A stretch of DNA of 64,000 nucleotides. Source: Desulfosudis oleivorans (GTDB taxonomy: Bacteria; Desulfobacterota; Desulfobacteria; Desulfobacterales; SURF-7). How positions within the stretch are numbered: position 1 is the first letter of the stretch; every line of letters begins with the position of its first letter. Positions 33,560 to 42,249 of the stretch are shown here, one piece after another. The DNA lies in NCBI GenBank assembly GCA_020723325.1, contig DYJD01000007.1:1-64000 (forward strand). Reading direction: 5' to 3'. The position numbers and the translations under genes are program-made. The notes under the pieces are model-generated. The model worked only from the letters and a program-made list of their open reading frames with translations. It searched no databases and was not told where the DNA came from.

Positions 33560-34942
33560 ATGGGGCAATACATGGATTTAAAAAAGTTAAAAGAATCTCG
33601 GCATGTTGAGTTTAAAACATCCTTTGGCAAGGAATGCATCATCACTCTTGCCGCTTTCGCCAATACCGAAGGGGGGAGAATTCTCCTGGGCATTGATGAC
33701 AAAGGGACCGTGACCGGGGTTGATTTTCAGCCGGAAATCGAACAGCGATATTTGAATGAGATCAAACTATCCACCTATCCTCAAATTATGCCCGACATAG
33801 AAGCCGTAGAGGTGGATGGAAAAACAGTCTTGATTTTCAAGATCAGCGAATACCCTGTCAAGCCAGTGTCCTACAAAGGGCGCTATTACAAACGGGTCAA
33901 AAACAGCAATCATCAGTTGTCCCTGGACGAGATCGTCAACTTGCAGCTCCAGAGTCTGAATATCTCCTATGATGCTTACCCGGTAAAGGAAAGCCTTCAG
34001 GCCCTTGATGAAAAGCTCCTGGAAAAATTCGTTCAAAAAGTCAACGCAATGGGCCGGGTCAATCTAAACGATGATTTGTTGACGAACATGACCAAATTGA
34101 AGCTGATCCAATCCGGCCAGCCCACCCTGGCTGCCATGCTGCTGTTCGGTAATCACGGCTATTCCATCCACATCGGCCGGTTTAAATCGGAAGATACGAT
34201 CCTGGATGATTTACTCATCAAGGAACCGCTGTTGAAAGCGTTGGATGAAGTAATGCTGTTCATTAAAAAGCATATCAATCTGTCGTTTCATTTCGACGGC
34301 AGCCTTGAACGCAAGGAACAGTGGCAGTATCCACTGGATGTGATCCGTGAATTGTTGCTGAACGCCGTGGTTCACAGGGATTACAAACACACCACAGACA
34401 TCGTGATCAAGATATTTGACGACAAAATCATTTTTACCAATCCGGGGAGACTATACGGCGACCTCACCCTGAAAGATCTGGAACGAGATGATTATATCTC
34501 TTCCATCCGCAACAAGCTCTTGGCCGAATCCTTTTATCTCATGGGGGACATCGAACGGTACGGCACCGGCTTTGTTCGAATCCGGAAAACTTTAAAGCAA
34601 GTTCCCAATGTTTCTTTTATTATTGATGAAATGGGCCACTTTTTCAGGGTTCAGTTGATCCATCGGCCTGTCCCGGCGCCCCCTTCTGAAAAGCGCACAT
34701 CAGGGAATGAGGGAATAAATGAGGGATTAACTGAGGGAATAACTGAGGGAATAAATCAATTGTATGCGTATATACTGCAGAACCCTGGGAATAGGTTGCC
34801 AGAGCTTGCCGCAGCCCTGAATATCCCAAGGAAAACACTGGAGCGATGGATCAAAGTCGGCAGAGAAAGCGGTCTGTTTGAATTTCGCGGGAGCAAGAAA
34901 ACCGGCGGATATCATGCTTTAGCCAAAAGGAATGACAAATGA
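33560..34942 (+). CDS. ATP-binding protein with AlbA_2/schlafen-like domain
   Basis: A 460-aa protein. The N-terminal AlbA_2 domain is clear (HVEFKTSFGKECIITLAAFANTEGGRILLGIDDKG, about 15-50). An HATPase_c_4 region follows (RELLLNAVVHRDYKH, about 274, and ERYGTGFVRIRKTL, about 333). A tail repeats NEGI/TEGI four times (about 379-395) before a winged-helix-like end. Such proteins are common in defence islands; their molecular role is unsettled. A second, decayed member lies at 51200-51640. Confidence 0.88.
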   Translation: MGQYMDLKKLKESRHVEFKTSFGKECIITLAAFANTEGGRILLGIDDKGTVTGVDFQPEIEQRYLNEIKLSTYPQIMPDIEAVEVDGKTVLIFKISEYPVKPVSYKGRYYKRVKNSNHQLSLDEIVNLQLQSLNISYDAYPVKESLQALDEKLLEKFVQKVNAMGRVNLNDDLLTNMTKLKLIQSGQPTLAAMLLFGNHGYSIHIGRFKSEDTILDDLLIKEPLLKALDEVMLFIKKHINLSFHFDGSLERKEQWQYPLDVIRELLLNAVVHRDYKHTTDIVIKIFDDKIIFTNPGRLYGDLTLKDLERDDYISSIRNKLLAESFYLMGDIERYGTGFVRIRKTLKQVPNVSFIIDEMGHFFRVQLIHRPVPAPPSEKRTSGNEGINEGLTEGITEGINQLYAYILQNPGNRLPELAAALNIPRKTLERWIKVGRESGLFEFRGSKKTGGYHALAKRNDK

Positions 34943-34993
34943 TCCCCGAACTCCTGGCCTTCACACACGGTATTTCCCTCGAATTCGATTGAT
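34938..34993 (+). pseudogene. Fragment of ADP-ribosylglycohydrolase gene (scar 1)
   Basis: ATGATCCCCGAACTCCTGGC continues as a near-identical copy of about 33088-33133 of the hydrolase gene (MIPELLAFTHGISLEFD) and then stops. It begins inside the last codons of the AlbA_2 gene. The rest of 34943-35132 is AT-rich and empty. Confidence 0.85.
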
Positions 34994-35132
34994 TCAAAAA
35001 GAATTCAAGGTTTGAATGTTCAGGGTTCAAGGTTGAATAACAATCAGGTATTTTAAAAAATTCGGTTATATTGTGTAAAAATATATAGTATGGTATGCAT
35101 TAATTTATAATAAATAACTTTTGGGGTCTTTT

Positions 35133-36575
35133 TTGAAAGATTTCTTGGATCGCAGCGAGATCATCAGCGTGCTCACCGGGTTCAATCCCTGGTGGAGTGA
35201 GCGTCGCCTGGAAGTGCCCCCGTTTCGGCGCCTGGCCTTTGACGCCTGCAGGCGCTATCTGGAGGATACCAGCTTGCGCCGGGCCGTGCTCCTGTCCGGG
35301 CCGCGGTGGGTGGGCAAAACCACCGTGCTTCAGCAGATGGCCCAGGCATTGGTCCAAAAAGGAGACAACCCCAAAAGCGTCCTCTACCTGAGCCTGGATC
35401 ATCCCCTGTTAAAATTACTATCACTCAGGGAGATCCTGTCGCTCTTTCACGAGAGCGCCTATCCCGACGGCCAGCCGGCCACCCTGTTGCTCGATGAAGT
35501 CCAGTACGCCCCGCAATGGGAAACCGAGATCAAACTGCTCATCGATCACAAGCCCCAGTATCGCATCCTGGCCACCGGCTCCGCCTCCGTGGTCCATCAG
35601 GACCGCCTGACGGAAAGCGGCGTGGGTCGCTGGATCACCGTTCCCATTCCCACCCTTTCATTTTTTGAATTTGTCAGCATGCGCAACCAGCCGCCCGAGG
35701 GCATTGCCCCGGATCTGCGGGTCAGCACCATCTTCTCCTTTTCGTCCGGCGACCTGTCCGCCCTGGCAGCCCGAATGCGGCCCCTGCAGCCGCTTTTTCA
35801 ACGCTATCTTCTGGTGGGAGGTTTCCCGGAAACCGCCAACCAGGAAAACATCGACCTGTGCCAGCGGCTGCTGCGGGAAGATGTGGTGGAACGGGTGCTG
35901 AAGCGGGACATGACGGCTCTCTTCGGGGTCAGAAATATCAACGATCTCGAAAAGCTTTTCATCTATCTGTGCCTGCATTCCGGCGGTATCCTGGCCCACC
36001 AGGCCTGCGCCCGGGATTTGGGCACCACCACCACCACGGTGGCCAACCACCTGACCCTGCTGGAACAGGCCAATCTCATCTATCGCCTGCCGCCTTCCGG
36101 GCTGAGCGGCAAACGAATGCTCAAGGCCCGCAACAAATACTATCTGGTGGATGCAGCCCTGCGCAATGCCGTGCTCCTCAAAGGGGAAGAGATTTTCACC
36201 AACCCCAAGGAGATGGGCACCATCGTGGAGACCACCGTGCTGCGCCACCTGTTTGCCTACTATTACCGGGACACGCCGGAGATCGTCTACTGGCGGGATG
36301 CGATAACCCAGAAGGAGGTGGACATCATCGTGCGCAGCCCGGCCTATGTGTTGCCGTTCGAAGTCAAATACAGCGCCAATCCGCAATTGGATGCAAAGAG
36401 CGGGCTTGGTATCTACTGCGCATCTGAAAACCCGAAGCAGGGGTATCTGGTGACCCAGCGGGATGCGGATTTTGCGGTTGCCCGATTGAAGGGTGTGGAT
36501 ACGACCTTTTTGAAGATTCCGGCGTATATTCTTTGTTATTTGTTGGGGCAGTCGGAGCGGTTGTTGTGGGGATGA
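35133..36575 (+). CDS. AAA_14/DUF4143 ATP-binding protein
   Basis: A 480-aa protein with AAA_14 ATPase (GPRWVGKTT Walker A, about residue 54; TLLLDEVQYAPQWE Walker B, about 112; ILATGSASV sensor) and a C-terminal DUF4143 region. The end has a PD-(D/E)XK look: EVDIIVRSPAYVLPFEVKYS (about 407-426). TTG 35133 after GGGGT is my choice of start; TTG 35121 is possible. Cellular role unknown. It stands alone between two recombination scars. Confidence 0.85.
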   Translation: MKDFLDRSEIISVLTGFNPWWSERRLEVPPFRRLAFDACRRYLEDTSLRRAVLLSGPRWVGKTTVLQQMAQALVQKGDNPKSVLYLSLDHPLLKLLSLREILSLFHESAYPDGQPATLLLDEVQYAPQWETEIKLLIDHKPQYRILATGSASVVHQDRLTESGVGRWITVPIPTLSFFEFVSMRNQPPEGIAPDLRVSTIFSFSSGDLSALAARMRPLQPLFQRYLLVGGFPETANQENIDLCQRLLREDVVERVLKRDMTALFGVRNINDLEKLFIYLCLHSGGILAHQACARDLGTTTTTVANHLTLLEQANLIYRLPPSGLSGKRMLKARNKYYLVDAALRNAVLLKGEEIFTNPKEMGTIVETTVLRHLFAYYYRDTPEIVYWRDAITQKEVDIIVRSPAYVLPFEVKYSANPQLDAKSGLGIYCASENPKQGYLVTQRDADFAVARLKGVDTTFLKIPAYILCYLLGQSERLLWG

Positions 36576-36598
36576 ATAGAATGAATCCAATCCCGCCC

Positions 36599-36668
36599 GA
36601 ACCCGGCGGATACCATGCCATAGCCAAAAGGAAGGACAGATGATCCCCGAACTCCTGGTCTTCACCTC
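36599..36668 (+). pseudogene. Chimeric scar 2: AlbA_2 C-terminus joined to ADP-ribosylglycohydrolase fragment
   Basis: GGATACCATGCCATAGCCAA encodes GGYHAIAKRKDR, like the C-terminus of the 33560 gene (GGYHALAKRNDK). It runs straight into ATGATCCCCGAACTCCTGGT, the same hydrolase fragment and the same junction as at 34905-34993. 36669-36796 shows nothing else, apart from AGGG ahead of hsdM. Confidence 0.8.
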
Positions 36669-36796
36669 GAAGATATTCAGGCCTGGCAGAATGCACGGAA
36701 CCTCGTGACGGAAGGACGGTACAATATGATCCGAGTCTATTCAAAAATCAGAGTGGCGGTTCTATGTAATATATACAATAACGCTATAGGGTTGAA

Positions 36797-39535
36797 ATGA
36801 ACAAACCAAAACTAACATTGAATAAACTGGAAAACCTCCTGCTCACCGCTTGCGACGACCTGCGCGGCAGCATGGATGCCAGCGAGTATAAAGAGTACAT
36901 TTTCGGTATGCTGTTCTTGAAACGCGCCAGCGACCTGTTCGATCAACGCCGGGCGGAATTGAAAAAGGAACTTGCGGCCAAAGGAATGGCGCCGAAGGAC
37001 ATTGAGACCGCCTTGAAAGAGCCGGACTATTATTCCGGCAAGTATTTTTTTGTGCCCCAACGGGCGCGTTGGAATGAAGCGTGGGAAGAGGAGGTGACCA
37101 AGGACGGCAAGACCGAGGTTGTCCGCCATCCGGCCCTGAAGCATGTGAAGGTCAACGTCGGCACCACCTTGAACAAGGCCTTGGAGGCCATCGAGGACGC
37201 CAATGTGGATGCGCTGCAGGATGTGCTCAAGGGGATCAACTTCAACCGTAAGATCGGCCAGCGCACCTTGGACGACGACACCTTGGCCGACTTTGTCCAG
37301 AACTTCGAGAAAATCCCCCTTAAGGATGAAGACTTTGAGTTCCCCGATCTGCTAGGCGCGGCCTACGAGTGGCTGATCAAGTATTTTGCCGATTCAGCCG
37401 GTAAAAAGGCGGGAGAATTCTACACACCGGCCGAGGTGGTGCGCATCTGCGTGGAAATCTGCGATCCGCAAGAGGGGATGAGCATATATGATCCCACGGC
37501 CGGGTCGGGCGGCATGCTGATCCAGACCCGGGACTACCTGCGCGAATGCGGCGGCCGGCCAAATGAGATATCCCTCAGCGGCCAGGAAAAGATCGGCACC
37601 ACCTGGTCCATCTGTAAAATGAACATGCTGCTGCACGGCATTTCCCATGCCGATATCCGTCAGCAGGACACCATCCGGGAACCCCAGCATCTGGATGAAA
37701 ACAACGAACTCAAGCGCTTCGACCGGGTGCTGGCCAATCCGCCCTTCAGCCAGAATTACATCAAAAAGGATCTCAAATTCCCCGGCCGTTTTCCGGTGAT
37801 GATGCCGGAAAAAGGCAAAAAAGCCGACCTCATGTTTGTGCAGCACATGCTGGCCGTGCTCAAGCACGACGGCCGCATGGCCACGGTCATGCCCCACGGC
37901 GTGCTATTCCGGGGCGGAGAAGAGCGCGAGGCTCGCAAACACTTTATTGAAAAGGGTTATCTGGAAGCCGTCATCGGACTGCCCAGCAATCTGTTTTACG
38001 GCACCGGCATCCCCGCCTGCCTGCTGGTCATGAATAAAGAAGGCGCAGCCAAGCGTGACCATGTGCTCTTCATCAACGCGGACCGGGAATATCGTGAAGG
38101 CAAAGCCCAGAATCATTTGCGGCCCGAAGATATCGACAAGATCGTGAATGCCTATCGCCGGGAAGAAGACATTCCCGCCTATGCCCGCAAGGTGCCCCGG
38201 GCGGAAATCGCGGCCGAGGAATACAACTGCAATATCCGCCGTTATGTGGACAACGCACCGCCGCCCGAACCCCATGATGTGCGCGCCCATCTGCACGGCG
38301 GGGTGCCCGTTGTGGAAGTGGATGCCCTGGAGCACTTCTGGCGCAATTATGCCGGTCTGCGCGAGGCCTGCTTCGTGCCCCGGGATGCCACCTATCTGGA
38401 CTTGAGCGATGCCATTGCCGACAAACGCCAAATTGCCGAAGTGGTGGCCGGTCATCCGGGCGTGATCGAGCGGCACCGGACTTTTATGCAGCAACTGGAC
38501 AAATGGTGGTACGACAGCCTGCCCATGGTGGAAGCCTTGGCGCCCGATCCGGCCAACCAGCACGAAAACTCGGGCAATGTCTACCTCATGCGCCGCAGCC
38601 TGTTAAAAAGCATTGCCGGAATGATGGCCGCCCAGGAGCTGCTGACCCTGTTTCAGGTGCGCGGCGCTTTTGCCAACTACGTAAACCGGCTCAAGGCGGA
38701 TTTCAAATCCATCGCCGCCAGCGGCTGGGGGCCGGAGCTGATTCCGGACGAGGACATTCTGCAAAGCCAGTTTCCGGAAGTGCTCGAGGAACTGGAACAG
38801 GCCCAGGCCCGTCTGGCCGAGTTACAGGCCCTGTTTGCCGCCGCCGATGATGACGATTTTGAAGATACCGAAGACACCGGCGTCATGGCCGGCAGCGAGG
38901 TGAAAAGCCAAAAGGAAGACCTCAAAAACGCCAATGTGGAGTGGAAAGCCCACCTGAAAAATCTGAAAGCCCTGGCAACCAACCTCTTCACGGAAATCAA
39001 GGCGGCCGGCCTGTTGCCTGAGGATGCCAAGAAAGCATATTACTGCTCGGACGGTTTCGCCCAAAAAGAGCCCAGCTTCGAGAACGGCCATCGCATTCTC
39101 GAACTGGCTGAACAGGTGAACCATCCGTCTGAATATATCGAGCCGCTAACTCTCGCCATGGAACAAGGCGGACTGGCCTGGGAACGCGCCTATCGCATCG
39201 AGCAAAGTCTTTCCCGACACAAGGTGCTGGAGGACGAAGTCAAGGCTCTGAAGGCCATTATTAAAGGCATTGAAAACAAGCGCGATGAATTGGTGGAGAG
39301 TGCGCGTGAAAAAATCTCCAGGGACGAAGCCCGCACCGTGATTGTAGAACGGCTGCGCCGTGTATTGATGAACACTTATGAAGCCTATCTGCGGGCCGAC
39401 CAGCGGGCTTGTGTCAAGGCTATTGAGAATCTGTGGAGTAAATATGCGGTAACAGCTAAGACCATTGAGGCAGAGCGGGATGCGGCGTCAAGGCAGTTGA
39501 AGAGTTTTTGGGTGGAGTTGGGGTATGAAGCCTGA
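36797..39535 (+). CDS. hsdM: Type I restriction-modification methyltransferase subunit
   Basis: A 912-aa adenine methyltransferase. HsdM_N (about 5-170) is followed by the N6_Mtase domain with [17 protein letters not shown] (AdoMet site, about 233) and the catalytic NPPF motif in [13 protein letters not shown] (about 313). Ordinary HsdM proteins have about 500 residues. Here some 400 further residues form a mostly helical tail, with an acidic patch ([14 protein letters not shown], about 686) and coiled coils near the end. hsdS follows after 29 bases. It methylates the recognition site set by HsdS. Confidence 0.95.
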   Translation: MNKPKLTLNKLENLLLTACDDLRGSMDASEYKEYIFGMLFLKRASDLFDQRRAELKKELAAKGMAPKDIETALKEPDYYSGKYFFVPQRARWNEAWEEEVTKDGKTEVVRHPALKHVKVNVGTTLNKALEAIEDANVDALQDVLKGINFNRKIGQRTLDDDTLADFVQNFEKIPLKDEDFEFPDLLGAAYEWLIKYFADSAGKKAGEFYTPAEVVRICVEICDPQEGMSIYDPTAGSGGMLIQTRDYLRECGGRPNEISLSGQEKIGTTWSICKMNMLLHGISHADIRQQDTIREPQHLDENNELKRFDRVLANPPFSQNYIKKDLKFPGRFPVMMPEKGKKADLMFVQHMLAVLKHDGRMATVMPHGVLFRGGEEREARKHFIEKGYLEAVIGLPSNLFYGTGIPACLLVMNKEGAAKRDHVLFINADREYREGKAQNHLRPEDIDKIVNAYRREEDIPAYARKVPRAEIAAEEYNCNIRRYVDNAPPPEPHDVRAHLHGGVPVVEVDALEHFWRNYAGLREACFVPRDATYLDLSDAIADKRQIAEVVAGHPGVIERHRTFMQQLDKWWYDSLPMVEALAPDPANQHENSGNVYLMRRSLLKSIAGMMAAQELLTLFQVRGAFANYVNRLKADFKSIAASGWGPELIPDEDILQSQFPEVLEELEQAQARLAELQALFAAADDDDFEDTEDTGVMAGSEVKSQKEDLKNANVEWKAHLKNLKALATNLFTEIKAAGLLPEDAKKAYYCSDGFAQKEPSFENGHRILELAEQVNHPSEYIEPLTLAMEQGGLAWERAYRIEQSLSRHKVLEDEVKALKAIIKGIENKRDELVESAREKISRDEARTVIVERLRRVLMNTYEAYLRADQRACVKAIENLWSKYAVTAKTIEAERDAASRQLKSFWVELGYEA

Positions 39536-39564
39536 AAAATAAAATGGATAAAAGGCACTGAGCT

Positions 39565-40869
39565 ATGAGCGAAGGAGTGACAAATATAACAATCGGTGAT
39601 TTGGTTGATGGGTTTAGGGGAGTATCTTATCAGCCAGAACATTTACTTGAGGAGCCTACAGAGACTTCAGTTATCCTTCTACGTGCTAATAATATCCAAA
39701 ATGGGCAATTAACTTATGACGATATTCAAATTGTTCCGAATCGATTAGTGAAAGAACACCAATTCTTGCAAAAGGGAGATATAGTTGTCTGCATGTCCAA
39801 TGGTAGTAAAATGTTAGTAGGGAAATCCGCACAATATAATGAGGAAATGGATAAAAAATTCACCATTGGAGCTTTTTGTTCGGTTTTTAAACCTAAAAAA
39901 AATACAATTAGAGAATTCATTCGGTATCTATTTGGTAACCAAACGTATCAACATTATATTGATATCTTTTTAGCAGGCAGTGCAATCAACAACCTAAAGA
40001 ACTCTGATATTGAAGCCATTCCTTTCAGTATTCCTTCTATAGAAAAACAACGAAGAATTGGGACCATACTTTCCACCCTCGACCAATCCATCGAAAAAAC
40101 CGAAGCCCTAATCCACAAATACCAGCAAATCAAGGCCGGGTTAATGTACGACCTGTTTACCCGTGGCCTCACCGCTGACGGCAAACTCCGCCCACCCAGA
40201 GAACAAGCCCCGGAGCTGTATCAGGAAACACTCATCGGGTGGATTCCGAAGGCGTGGGATTGTGTTCCTGTAAGCGATTTGTGCTCGCAAGTGGTGGATT
40301 GCCCTCATTCGACTCCTTCATATCAGGATAGTGGTATTCCATGTATTCGTACAGCAGATATGGAACCAGGACAGCTTCTTTTGGAGCATGTTTATAGGGT
40401 CAATTATAGCGATTACTTGAAAAGAGTTCAGCGACTAATTCCACAGGATGGAGATATTATCTATTCTCGTGAAGGTGAGCGATTGGGGATTGCATCTCCT
40501 GTTGGGAAAGACAAAGTCTGTTTAGGACAAAGAGTAATGCTGTTAAGACCAGGTCAAGGCATAGACCCAGATTTTTTATTATGGAGCATGAACTTGCCAC
40601 AATTTTATAGAAGGGTTGTAAGAGGCTTGGGGGCGACAACATCGCCACATGTTAATGTTGGCGATATCAAAGAAATAAGGACTTATCGTCCACCAGAAAA
40701 AGAACAAATATACATTGGAAAAGCTATCAAAACAGTTCAATTGAAATTAATAAATGAAAAAGTATATAGAGAAAAGCTAATAACTCAAAAATCCGGCCTC
40801 ATGCACGACCTTCTAACCGGCAAATTCCAGGTCAAAATCGACTCAGCGGAAACCGTCCATGGCTCATAA
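39565..40869 (+). CDS. hsdS: Type I restriction specificity subunit
   Basis: A 434-aa specificity subunit with two target-recognition domains (about 1-165 and 225-410). Each is followed by a conserved helix: IEKQRRIGTILSTLDQSIEKTEALIHKYQQIKAGLMYDLFTRGL and a C-terminal IKTVQLKLINEKVYREKLITQKSGLMHDLLTGKF equivalent. The recognition domains are strikingly AT-rich, while the central conserved part and the last codons are GC-rich like hsdM, as expected if domains were exchanged by recombination. The two recognition domains predict a bipartite target. Confidence 0.94.
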   Translation: MSEGVTNITIGDLVDGFRGVSYQPEHLLEEPTETSVILLRANNIQNGQLTYDDIQIVPNRLVKEHQFLQKGDIVVCMSNGSKMLVGKSAQYNEEMDKKFTIGAFCSVFKPKKNTIREFIRYLFGNQTYQHYIDIFLAGSAINNLKNSDIEAIPFSIPSIEKQRRIGTILSTLDQSIEKTEALIHKYQQIKAGLMYDLFTRGLTADGKLRPPREQAPELYQETLIGWIPKAWDCVPVSDLCSQVVDCPHSTPSYQDSGIPCIRTADMEPGQLLLEHVYRVNYSDYLKRVQRLIPQDGDIIYSREGERLGIASPVGKDKVCLGQRVMLLRPGQGIDPDFLLWSMNLPQFYRRVVRGLGATTSPHVNVGDIKEIRTYRPPEKEQIYIGKAIKTVQLKLINEKVYREKLITQKSGLMHDLLTGKFQVKIDSAETVHGS

Positions 40870-41089
40870 TATTGCCTGGAAACAAGAGATACCATTAATG
40901 CAACGCAAAAGCGGGTTGCCATTTTTTTTAAGGAACATTCTCGTTCCATCGCCCCAATGTGGGTGTGAGGTTTATAACCCCTTATATTTGCAGCGATAAT
41001 TTATGCAAAATAACAAAATTTTAAACTTTCGGTTTGCCAAACACTTCCAATGCATATATAAACTATGCATTGGAAATGTTTGATAAACC
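40870..41089. other. Gap upstream of AbiEi
   Basis: No gene. It ends with a 43-base palindrome and the start of the antitoxin gene. Confidence 0.5.
41039..41081 (+). promoter_or_regulatory. Palindromic operator of the AbiE module
   Basis: AAACACTTCCAATGCATA and TATGCATTGGAAATGTTT are complementary over 18 bases with one mismatch, separated by TATAAAC. It lies eight bases before ATG 41090 and covers promoter-like TATATAAACT. AbiEi antitoxins are known to repress their own operon by binding inverted repeats here. Confidence 0.8.
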
Positions 41090-41911
41090 ATGACAACCAA
41101 ACCCGAACCATCCCTGGAACAAACATTGCCCGAAGGGCAGTTGGTGAATCGCGCCTGGCTGCGGGCGCGCGGCTTCAACCGGCCCCGGGTGGACTATGCC
41201 ATTCGGGCGGGCAAGTTAAGCGCCGTGGCCCATGGCATCTATCGCCGGCCGGGGCCTGCGCTGAAATGGGAGCATGTGGTCTATTCCCTGAACCAGATGG
41301 GCTGCCCGGTGCGTGTGGGCGGCCGCAGCGCTCTGGAGTTGCAGGGCATGGCCCATTATCTGCCTCTGGGCGATACACAACGGATCGATCTTTATGGCGG
41401 GGGTAAGGTGCCGTCATGGGTGCAGGCATTTCAGGCGCCGTTTCAATTCGTGATTCACACCCCGAAGCTGTTTGATCCGCTGCCCGAGGCAGCCGTGCAT
41501 TACCGGCCGTTTGGGGCTTGGGATTGGCCTATACCGTTCAGCATGCCCGAGCTGGCCATGCTGGAGCTGTTGGCCGGGGTGCGCCATGGGGCTGATTTCA
41601 CCATGGCCGACAAGTTTTTCGAGGTGGCGGTCAATCTGCGGCCCGGTTTGCTGCGCGACCTGTTGCGGGCCTGCACCCAGGTCAAGGCCAAGCGGCTTTT
41701 TCTGTGGTTCAGCGACCGTCATGGGCATGCCTGGCGCCAGACGTTGGACACCGAAGGGGTCGATCTGGGCCGTGGCAAGCGGCTTATCGTCAAGGGTGGC
41801 GCTTTTGATGCCGTCCATCAAATAACAGTTCCTAGGGATATGCTTGTTGCGGCAAGAGGGCATAAACGAGCGGTTGAAGAATGCTTTCTTGGTTTATTTA
41901 ATGGGCCATAA
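41090..41911 (+). CDS. Type IV toxin-antitoxin antitoxin AbiEi
   Basis: A 273-aa protein with an N-terminal winged-helix domain (NRAWLRARGFNRPRVDYAIRAGKLSAVAHGIYRRPG, about 20-55) and the AbiEi antitoxin domain (about 70-240). The final 25 residues or so appear to be read out of frame from toxin coding sequence, because the downstream toxin gene is joined by deletion. The natural C-terminus is therefore probably altered. It sits inside the hsd operon, between hsdS and hsdR. Confidence 0.85.
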   Translation: MTTKPEPSLEQTLPEGQLVNRAWLRARGFNRPRVDYAIRAGKLSAVAHGIYRRPGPALKWEHVVYSLNQMGCPVRVGGRSALELQGMAHYLPLGDTQRIDLYGGGKVPSWVQAFQAPFQFVIHTPKLFDPLPEAAVHYRPFGAWDWPIPFSMPELAMLELLAGVRHGADFTMADKFFEVAVNLRPGLLRDLLRACTQVKAKRLFLWFSDRHGHAWRQTLDTEGVDLGRGKRLIVKGGAFDAVHQITVPRDMLVAARGHKRAVEECFLGLFNGP

Positions 41912-42245
41912 CCGGCCCATGGCCGAATTACTGGCACCCCATGCCCAGGACATCACGCCGCAATATCATGCGGAGCTGGAGGGCATGGTGGATGTGCCGG
42001 TGGCGCTTGAACATTTGCGGGAGACGCTGCCGGAATTGGTCCGGGTGATCCACTCAACCATGACCGATGGAGACAAACGCTTTTTGCTGGCCCTGAAACG
42101 CGGGGATCAGAACTGGCGGGATTTTGTTTTACCGGAGGTGGCCCGGCTGCCGGCCATCCAGTGGAAGTTGCACAACCTGGCGCGCATGCAACCGGTCAAG
42201 CGGCGGCAGGCAGCCGAAAAGCTGGAAACTATTTTATTCGGATAG
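41844..42245 (+). pseudogene. AbiEii toxin, C-terminal fragment only
   Basis: A 133-residue frame matching the C-terminal part of AbiEii/AbiGii nucleotidyltransferase toxins (NERLKNAFLVYLMGHNRPMAELL, VIHSTMTDGDKRFLLALKRG, LPAIQWKLHNLARM). Intact toxins have about 300 residues with an N-terminal GGT and DxD nucleotidyltransferase site; none of that is here. Only about 400 bases are available between antitoxin and hsdR, so the catalytic half was deleted and the toxin should be inactive. Confidence 0.85.
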
Positions 42246-42249
42246 GGCT

